A stretch of 49,330 nucleotides of DNA from Eubacteriales bacterium. GTDB lineage: Bacteria; Bacillota; Clostridia; Lachnospirales; Lachnospiraceae. This document shows positions 43,850 through 49,330 of this stretch, in pieces. The position numbers and the translations under genes were made by a program. The notes beneath the pieces are model-generated. The model worked only from the letters and a program-made list of their open reading frames with translations. It did no database searches and had not been told where the DNA came from. Position 1 is the first letter of the stretch. Each line of letters opens with the position of its first letter. The stretch spans positions 1 to 49,330 of the forward strand of contig JAUNOP010000017.1 of assembly GCA_030537135.1 (NCBI GenBank), in the 5' to 3' direction.

Positions 43850-43877
43850 GAAAGAGAGCACCGCTGCGCTCTCTTTC
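43850..43877 (-). terminator. Hairpin after the signal-peptidase-like gene
   Basis: Ten-base perfect arms GAAAGAGAGC (43850-43859) and GCTCTCTTTC (43868-43877) directly follow the stop codon of the gene ending at 43887. The T-run is short. Confidence 0.65.
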
Positions 43878-43886
43878 GTGTATTGC

Positions 43887-44939
43887 TTATTTATCTTCAG
43901 AATCATCCTCGCCTATAATTTTGGAGTAATCAAACAGCACAACCTTGGATATTTCCTCCCTCATAACATCTGGAATATCTCCGCTCTCCTTGACCTTACG
44001 TGCTAATTCCTCTGCTGTATATAAGGGAATCGCTACATCCTTGATTTCTGCTGGTTCTTCCTCCAGAGACTGGTCTGCTGCTTCCATACCTTTCTGTGAC
44101 TGGGCTTCGGTCATCTGTGCCTCCGTGGGCATCTCTGCGGTTGCTGCCGCTATTTCCTTCTTGAGTTCCTCGTGCGCTTCTGTGGTTGCAGCCTGAACCT
44201 CTGTGGCCGGACGCTCCTCTCTCTCTTCGAACAGCTCCTCCAGCTCGTCGTCATCCTCGTCTATCTCATCAATAAAGCCGCCTGTGCGGACTGTCTTGCT
44301 TCCCTTCTTGTGCTTCTTTTCCTGCCTGCGCAGGCTCTTCTCTTCTGCCCGCATCAGCTTTTCTTCCATTTTCTGCTGAGCTATTCTCTCTCTCTCCTCG
44401 CGGCGAAGCTCCTTTGCAGATTTCAGCTGAGCATCGTCATCTTTTTTTCTTTTCTTCTTATCAGAAGGATTCTTTTTCCAAAGCTCTGCAATAATATAGA
44501 GAATAATCAAAACCAGGACAGCAATTCCAAGAATCACCATTCCCTCTTTGCTCTGAGTGGCAACCATCAGATAACCAATGCCTTCCACTGCCAGAATCGT
44601 CTTAAAGGCGCCGTTTTTTATGGAGATTGTCTCTGTATAATCTCCCATAATAATCGGATCCTTTACGAGACAATTCTCTCCTGCAAGGTTCACATTCATC
44701 ACTGTATATCTGCGTACAGAAGTACCATTCTCCACAACCAGAGAATCTCCCAGCTTCAAATCCGAAGGTTCCGTCTGTATCGAATATGTAACAGAGCCTA
44801 ACAGCATGTTCGTGTCTGTGTAGGAGCCATCAATAATCGTGGTCTTAATCCCCAAAAGAGGAGGCACTGAGAGAGCCACGATACATAAAATTGTACAGAT
44901 AATAATAAAATGAACAATAAATTTCAAAAACTTAGACAT
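43887..44939 (-). CDS. Membrane protein with degenerate signal-peptidase fold
   Basis: A 350-residue protein. An N-terminal membrane helix (FIVHFIIICTILCIVALSV) is followed by an S24/S26 signal-peptidase-I-like domain (about 35-135), with GSVTYSIQTEPSDLKLGDSLVV matching the SipW-type GSLV..PSDLKVGD segment. The catalytic serine position, normally SGSMEP, reads DTNML here, so the peptidase activity is probably lost. A second membrane helix (ILGIAVLVLIILYIIAELW) and a long charged Glu/Lys-rich cytosolic tail follow. The start is ATG 44939 behind AAGGAG. Own promoter and terminator, so it is a single-gene unit of unknown role. Confidence 0.75.
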   Translation of the reverse strand: MSKFLKFIVHFIIICTILCIVALSVPPLLGIKTTIIDGSYTDTNMLLGSVTYSIQTEPSDLKLGDSLVVENGTSVRRYTVMNVNLAGENCLVKDPIIMGDYTETISIKNGAFKTILAVEGIGYLMVATQSKEGMVILGIAVLVLIILYIIAELWKKNPSDKKKRKKDDDAQLKSAKELRREERERIAQQKMEEKLMRAEEKSLRRQEKKHKKGSKTVRTGGFIDEIDEDDDELEELFEEREERPATEVQAATTEAHEELKKEIAAATAEMPTEAQMTEAQSQKGMEAADQSLEEEPAEIKDVAIPLYTAEELARKVKESGDIPDVMREEISKVVLFDYSKIIGEDDSEDK

Positions 44940-45004
44940 TGTCCCAAACGCTCCTTGTCCTTTTTTTCTTATGTGCATAAAACACATCGCTAAGCATTAC
45001 ATAT

Positions 45005-45033
45005 AGTATAACCCTTTTTTTCTTCCCGGTCAA
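45005..45033 (-). promoter_or_regulatory. Promoter of the signal-peptidase-like gene
   Basis: On the minus strand TTGACC (45028-45033) and TATACT (45005-45010) are 17 bases apart. The rest of the 44940-45270 gap holds the crh terminator and no ORF. Confidence 0.75.
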
Positions 45034-45198
45034 TCTATAATGTGACAGTACGCGCAAAAAACTCTTATATTTCGTTAGTTTTCAGCCTTATCAGGGCAAT
45101 ACCGTGGGCAGCTCGCGGCAAGTGTCCGCTCGTCTCCTAAAGGACTTTCTTCCCATTGCGGGAGAAATAAATATTCGCTGAGCTTATCGCGCAAAAAC

Positions 45199-45222
45199 GG
45201 CAGCCGCATTCATACGGCTGCC
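45199..45222 (-). terminator. Terminator after crh
   Basis: GGCAGCCG (45199-45206) and CGGCTGCC (45215-45222) form a perfect stem; on the minus strand it is followed by GTTTTTG. It ends the tcdA-murB-rapZ-whiA-crh unit. Confidence 0.85.
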
Positions 45223-45270
45223 AGATGATTGTCCTTCATTATTCATTTTCTTATCAATGATTACCTTTTT

Positions 45271-45528
45271 TTAATGATTATTGCTCAGGTACTTTTCGAG
45301 ACTTGCCATAGCTGCCTCCTCGTCCGTACCATTTGCCGAGAGTATAATAATCTCGCCTGCATCTAATCCCAGAGTCATCATGCCCATAATGCTTTTTGCA
45401 TTTACTCTTTTCTCTCCGATTTCCACATGAACCTCGCTGTCAAACTGACTTGCAATCTGCACAAGCTGAGCTACTGGCCTTGCCTCCAGACCGGTAGAAA
45501 GATTAATCGTTACAGGTCTTTTAATCAT
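45271..45528 (-). CDS. crh: Crh-like HPr protein lacking the active-site His
   Basis: An 85-residue HPr-fold protein. The active-site segment reads GLEARPVAQ where HPr has GLHARPA: Glu replaces the phosphohistidine, so it cannot pass phosphate in the PTS. The regulatory serine site is kept (NAKSIMGMMTLG, Ser46 region). This is the pattern of Bacillus Crh, where Gln replaces His and Ser phosphorylation by HPr kinase makes it a CcpA corepressor. It overlaps whiA by four bases, as in the B. subtilis rapZ-yvcK-whiA-crh cluster. A symbol of crh is reasonable; orthology is inferred. Confidence 0.85.
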   Translation of the reverse strand: MIKRPVTINLSTGLEARPVAQLVQIASQFDSEVHVEIGEKRVNAKSIMGMMTLGLDAGEIIILSANGTDEEAAMASLEKYLSNNH

Positions 45529-46490
45529 AATAATTCCTCCTCGCTGCCGCCCCTTAATCCATCCGCAATCTCTCCAAGTCTGCGGAGCCTGTGGTTTACA
45601 CCCGATTTGCCTACCTTAGGGGTTAGCATCATTCCTAATTCCTTTAAAGTAGCCTCCGGAAACTGAATTCTGAGTCTGGCTGTTTCCTCTAATGTGCTGC
45701 TCAGACTGTCCAAACCTATAGTCTGATCAATCAGACGTATATCCTCTGCCTGCTTTACCGCTGCATTAACTGTCTTGTTGATATTCGCTGTCTCACAGTT
45801 CACCTTTCGGTTAATGGAATTGCGCATTTCCTTGATAATCCGGATATTCTCCAGGTTCATAAGAGCCCTGTCCGCTCCCATTATTGCCAGAAGATCCACG
45901 ATCTGTGAGCCTTCCTTTACATAGACCACAAACATCCGTTTTCTCCGTACAATTTTGGCATCTATTTCAAAGCTCTGAATCATATCCCGAAGCTGCATTG
46001 CCTTCTCTTCTGCCGAGCATACGATTTCAAAATGATAGCCCTTCTCTGGGTCGCTGATAGAACCTGAAGCAAGAAAGGCTCCGCGAATAAACGCACGTTT
46101 ACAGCAGTTCTTCTGTACAACTACAGGATTAACGCCTGTCCCCTGCAGACAGCCCGCTTCTGCTGCAGCCATAAGCTTTGTACTTTGCAGTAATTTACGA
46201 ACCTCCTCTTCAGAGGTAATCTCCACAAAATACGCATTTCCTTTTTTTAAGAATACCTTCTTCTGAATCAGTATTTCCGTGTTTATATTAAACGCTTTTC
46301 GCAATAAAGTAAAGTACTTTCTTGCAACTGCTTCATTTTCTGTCTGAAGCACCAAAGAAAAACAGCCGTTTTCCTGCTTTTGGGTTCTTGCACAGGTATT
46401 CAGGATAGCCGCCAGCTCTGCAATCTGGCAGTGGCGGGCGCTTTCCACCTTTTGTGCCAGCTCTTCCTTTACTGTTCCTGAAAAAGACAT
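45525..46490 (-). CDS. whiA: WhiA, DNA-binding developmental/cell-division regulator
   Basis: A 321-residue WhiA: N-terminal homing-endonuclease-like part (GAFLASGSISDPEKGYHFEI) and C-terminal helix-turn-helix (IQFPEATLKELGMMLTPKVGKSGVNHRLRRL). The start is ATG 46490 behind AAAGGGG, not the upstream ATG at 46505. The usual yvcK/glmR gene between rapZ and whiA is missing. Confidence 0.95.
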   Translation of the reverse strand: MSFSGTVKEELAQKVESARHCQIAELAAILNTCARTQKQENGCFSLVLQTENEAVARKYFTLLRKAFNINTEILIQKKVFLKKGNAYFVEITSEEEVRKLLQSTKLMAAAEAGCLQGTGVNPVVVQKNCCKRAFIRGAFLASGSISDPEKGYHFEIVCSAEEKAMQLRDMIQSFEIDAKIVRRKRMFVVYVKEGSQIVDLLAIMGADRALMNLENIRIIKEMRNSINRKVNCETANINKTVNAAVKQAEDIRLIDQTIGLDSLSSTLEETARLRIQFPEATLKELGMMLTPKVGKSGVNHRLRRLGEIADGLRGGSEEELL

Positions 46491-46555
46491 TTTTTCCCCT
46501 TTCATGACGCACTTGCTGCATCAATAATGGTAGATTTGGAAGTTCACTTCCAAAC

Positions 46556-47449
46556 TTATTCCCCCTGCGACCGTCTGCGAAGATTGTCCTTCTCAATGTC
46601 TCTATGATCCAGCCGGATTCCATAGCCTGTTTCCTCTGACAGTCTCCGATACAGCTCTCTTGCCAAAGTCACTGAACGGTGCTTTCCTCCAGTACAGCCA
46701 ACAGCAATCACAAGATTTGTTTTTCCCTCATCCACATAATGCGGAATCAAAAACTCAATCATATCCTCCAGCTTATCTGCAAACTCCTGTGCATACGGCG
46801 AATCCATAACATAGTGAAAAACCTTGTCGTCCATTCCTGTCAGAAGCCGAAGCTCATCTACATAATAGGGGTTTGGAAGGAATCTCACATCAAACACCAA
46901 GTCAGCATCGTTTGGAATTCCATATTTAAATCCAAAGGACAATACCGTCACCATCAGGCTGTTGAAATTCTGGTCGTTCACAAAGATATGCTCTATCTCC
47001 TGCTTCAGCTCCCTGGTAAGCAGGTGCGTGGTATCTATAATATAATCCGCTCTTTTCCGAAGAAAAGCCATTTTTTGACGTTCTCTGGCAATTCCTTCAT
47101 CTATTCTTCCATTTGGCGCCATTGGATGCATTCTGCGCGTTTCCTTATAGCGCTTCACCAGAACAGAATCGTCTGCATCCAGGAACAGAATCTGGTACTC
47201 CTTTCCCTGCGCCTTCATCGCATCCAGAATCTGCTCAAGCTCCTGAAGAGAGCTCCCGCTTCTGGAGTCAATTCCCAGCGCAATGTTTTGAATATCTTCT
47301 GATTCCGTAATATCTGATGCAATAGATACGAATTTTTCAAACAGAGGAATCGGCAGGTTATCCACGCAGAAATACCTTGCATCCTCCAGCATCTTGAGCG
47401 CAGTTGTCTTGCCTGCTCCCGACACTCCTGTCACTATCACAAAACGCAT
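46556..47449 (-). CDS. rapZ: RapZ/YvcJ nucleotide-binding protein
   Basis: A 297-residue P-loop protein with Walker A GVSGAGKTTAL (residues 8-18) and the C-terminal GCTGGKHRSVTLA loop. In E. coli RapZ adapts RNase E to the GlmZ small RNA; in Firmicutes the homologue YvcJ binds ATP and GTP, with a less defined role. Confidence 0.96.
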   Translation of the reverse strand: MRFVIVTGVSGAGKTTALKMLEDARYFCVDNLPIPLFEKFVSIASDITESEDIQNIALGIDSRSGSSLQELEQILDAMKAQGKEYQILFLDADDSVLVKRYKETRRMHPMAPNGRIDEGIARERQKMAFLRKRADYIIDTTHLLTRELKQEIEHIFVNDQNFNSLMVTVLSFGFKYGIPNDADLVFDVRFLPNPYYVDELRLLTGMDDKVFHYVMDSPYAQEFADKLEDMIEFLIPHYVDEGKTNLVIAVGCTGGKHRSVTLARELYRRLSEETGYGIRLDHRDIEKDNLRRRSQGE

Positions 47450-47463
47450 GCTTTTATCTCCTG

Positions 47464-48375
47464 TTAAAATTCTCCCAAAAATCTCACTTCTGGCTCCAGG
47501 GTAACTCCAAACTGGCTCTGCACTCTCTCTATCACATCTTCCATAAGCTGTCTTACTTCTTCTGCGCTGGCCTGACCTGTGTTGATTACAAAGCCGCAGT
47601 GTTTCTCTGATACCTGTGCGTCTCCGACCCTGTAGCCGCGAAGCCCTGCATCCATGATCAATTTTCCTGCAAAATATCCCTCTGGTCTCTTAAAGGTGCT
47701 TCCTGCGCTTGGATATTCCAGCGGCTGCTTGGAAATGCGCAATCTCGAAAGCTCCTTCATTCTTTCTCTGATTGCATCCTTGTCTCCTGGCTGAAGGCGA
47801 ATAAGCGCTTCCACAACAATATATCCCTTTTGCTTGACAAGGCTTGTTCTATAACCCATAGCAAGCTCAGAAGCCGGAATTACTCTAAGCTCTCCTTCAG
47901 GCGTCACTACTGTGACCTCCTCCAGCACATCCTTTAGTTCTCCTCCATAGGCGCCTGCATTCATCACCGCCGCGCCTCCCATGGTTCCTGGAATGCCTCC
48001 TGCAAACTCAAAGCCTGTAAGCCCCAGCTCCATGGCCCTGTGCGAAACCAGAGAAAGAAGGGCGCCTGCCTGTGCGCGCAGGCAAATTCCCTCTGCCGTG
48101 ATTTCACTCATATTCTTAAAAATCTGTATAACAGCCCCTCTAAATCCCTTGTCGCTCACAAGAAGATTGCTTCCATTTCCCAGGATAAAGTACGGAAGCT
48201 GTTCTCTTTGACATACCTGAACAAGCTCTGCCACCTGTTCCTGCATCTGTGGAAGCAGATAATAATCTGCCGGTCCTCCTATCCGAAATGTGGTGTGGGA
48301 TTTCATAGGTTCTTTCAGAAGCACCCTGTCCTTTCCCAGTATATTGCAAAACCTTTCTGCAATTTCTCTATTCAT
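47464..48375 (-). CDS. murB: MurB, UDP-N-acetylenolpyruvoylglucosamine reductase
   Basis: A 303-residue FAD enzyme of peptidoglycan precursor synthesis that makes UDP-MurNAc with NADPH. FAD-binding HTTFRIGGPADYYLLP and GNGSNLLVSDKGFRG, and the catalytic Ser in YPSAGSTFKRPEG (type II MurB). The start is taken as ATG 48375 (GAGAGGA some 13 bases upstream); the upstream TTG at 48411 is unlikely. Confidence 0.95.
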   Translation of the reverse strand: MNREIAERFCNILGKDRVLLKEPMKSHTTFRIGGPADYYLLPQMQEQVAELVQVCQREQLPYFILGNGSNLLVSDKGFRGAVIQIFKNMSEITAEGICLRAQAGALLSLVSHRAMELGLTGFEFAGGIPGTMGGAAVMNAGAYGGELKDVLEEVTVVTPEGELRVIPASELAMGYRTSLVKQKGYIVVEALIRLQPGDKDAIRERMKELSRLRISKQPLEYPSAGSTFKRPEGYFAGKLIMDAGLRGYRVGDAQVSEKHCGFVINTGQASAEEVRQLMEDVIERVQSQFGVTLEPEVRFLGEF

Positions 48376-48409
48376 TTTGAAAGCAGTTCCTCTCTTTCTT
48401 GTTACTGTC

Positions 48410-48432
48410 AAGCGGAAATTCGCAATCCGCTT
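48410..48432. repeat. Dispersed palindrome AAGCGGA-N9-TCCGCTT, copy 2
   Basis: AAGCGGA (48410-48416) and TCCGCTT (48426-48432) enclose nine bases in the tcdA-murB gap. Same design and loop length as 10923-10947. Confidence 0.65.
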
Positions 48433-48471
48433 CGCTGCTTGCTTGATTTGGTCGAAAATTCCGCCAGCACA

Positions 48472-49227
48472 TCATGATTCACGGTGTCCGGAGGCAAACG
48501 GCAGTCTTCCCTTTTCTTTTCCCTCGAAAAGAAGATCCTTCACAACCTCCCCTGCAATCATCATACCTGCTGCTCCAGGCATAAAGGAAATGCTTCCGGA
48601 AAGTATTCTCTCTGTCTCGCCGCCCTCTGCCACTGTCTGAACCGGCGGCTTTTCTCTGGAAAAAAGCACCTTTACTTTGCGGATTCCTCTCTTTTGCAGC
48701 TCCCTGCGCATGGTTTTTCCGATCGGGCACATGACGGCCTTTGAGATATCGGCAATCTGAAGCGCCCCTGTATTAAGCTTATTGTCTGTACCCATACATG
48801 AGATTACGGGCGTGCGGCTTTTCTGCGCCTTCTCTATCAAAAGCAGCTTAGAGGAAAGTGTGTCCATTGCATCAATCACATAATTAAAGGATGCAAAATC
48901 AAACAGCGCCTCTGTGTCCTCATTAAAAAATGTCTCATAGGTATGTACCAGAATTTCATCATTAATATCCCGGATACGCGCCTTTGCCACCTGCGTCTTT
49001 GGCTTTCCTATTGTAGAGTGAAGTGCAAAAAGCTGTCTGTTGATGTTTGTAACAGACACAAGGTCATGGTCAATCAGCGTCAGGCTTCCCACACCGCATC
49101 TGGCCAGCGCCTCCACAGCAAAGGAGCCCACGCCTCCCAGACCAAACACTGCTATTTTGGAGGATGCAAGCTTTCTCATCCTCTTTTCTCCCAGCAAAAT
49201 CTCCATGCGTGAAAATTCATTGAGCAT
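48472..49227 (-). CDS. tcdA: TcdA, tRNA threonylcarbamoyladenosine dehydratase
   Basis: A 251-residue E1-like enzyme (ThiF/MoeB/HesA family) that cyclises t6A37 in tRNA to ct6A with ATP. Adenylation loop IAVFGLGGVGSFAVEALARCG, DHDLVSVTNINRQ, and a cysteine-bearing CMGTDNKLNTG are present. The start is ATG 49227 with AGGAGG seven bases upstream; an open frame to 49275 runs into a mobile-element end and is not coding. Confidence 0.92.
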   Translation of the reverse strand: MLNEFSRMEILLGEKRMRKLASSKIAVFGLGGVGSFAVEALARCGVGSLTLIDHDLVSVTNINRQLFALHSTIGKPKTQVAKARIRDINDEILVHTYETFFNEDTEALFDFASFNYVIDAMDTLSSKLLLIEKAQKSRTPVISCMGTDNKLNTGALQIADISKAVMCPIGKTMRRELQKRGIRKVKVLFSREKPPVQTVAEGGETERILSGSISFMPGAAGMMIAGEVVKDLLFEGKEKGRLPFASGHRES

Positions 49228-49261
49228 ACGAGAGCCTCCTGTATTATTAACTGTATTATTT

Positions 49262-49313
49262 AGTGAACTACCCATCGCGCTAAAGGCAATGGGCTTCTAA
49301 GGAGCTAACGCTC
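49262..49313 (-). mobile_element. IS200/IS605-type right end
   Basis: On the minus strand the sequence reads GAAGCCCAT..TTTAG..ATGGGTAGTTCAC, with CCCAT/ATGGG arms (49271-49275 and 49288-49292 region), the form I know from IS200/IS605 right ends. It is preceded by an AGGAGC/GCTCCT hairpin (49300-49313). The transposon body would lie beyond the window. Confidence 0.55.
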
Positions 49314-49330
49314 CTATTTAAGAAGTTTGA

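Overview
The window is a chromosomal segment of a low-to-mid GC Gram-positive anaerobe. Ribosomal proteins, RpoA, the zinc-type S14, the long L17 and the murB-rapZ-whiA-crh order all suggest Lachnospiraceae (Blautia/Ruminococcus-like); species cannot be fixed by eye. Almost every gene is on the minus strand, so the order below runs from high to low coordinates.

Region 1 (49330-43850) is housekeeping. A likely IS200/IS605 right end lies at the edge, followed by tcdA, murB, rapZ, whiA and a Crh-like HPr that lacks the phosphorylatable histidine, then a membrane protein with a degenerate signal-peptidase fold. Region 2 (43670-26741) is the S10-spc-alpha ribosomal super-operon: rpsJ to secY, adk, map and infA from one promoter with a structured leader, then a 32-bp palindromic terminator and a second promoter driving rpmJ, a 386-base structured leader, and rpsM-rpsK-rpsD-rpoA-rplQ. 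One plus-strand gene, a class I/II aminotransferase (25504-26661), converges on rplQ across a shared terminator.

Region 3 (25291-121) is the main interest: a single-strand array of fifteen genes spanning 25 kb behind a near-consensus promoter. In order they encode a zinc-ribbon GTPase, a GAP1-like GTPase partner, a secreted and membrane-anchored vWA protein, a 1208-residue FtsZ/tubulin-like GTPase, a helical protein, a multi-pass membrane vWA protein, a small beta-rich protein, a zinc-ribbon membrane protein, a HerA/DUF87-type ATPase, a MotA/ZorA-like and a MotB/ZorB/OmpA-like stator pair, two unrecognised proteins, a GH-E (HNH-fold) nuclease toxin with a long low-complexity Gly/Ser/Tyr/Asp N-terminus, and a Sufu-family immunity protein. 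From memory, FtsZ-like proteins linked to a vWA protein, a distinct GTPase and OmpA-family proteins were predicted by comparative genomics to form a membrane-remodelling system (Makarova and Koonin 2010), and GAP1/double-GTPase proteins have been placed in biological-conflict systems by Aravind and colleagues. The present combination, with an ion-driven stator, a HerA-type pump and a polymorphic toxin with its immunity gene as the last genes, suggests an envelope-spanning machine whose cargo or effector is a nuclease. It could be a toxin-export apparatus or an anti-phage system. That function is inference; gene identities and order are read directly.

Non-coding structure is plentiful: several TTGxxx-N17-TAnnnT promoters, a 19-bp operator-like dyad upstream of the tubulin-like gene, two likely r-protein leaders, and several families of short dispersed palindromes.
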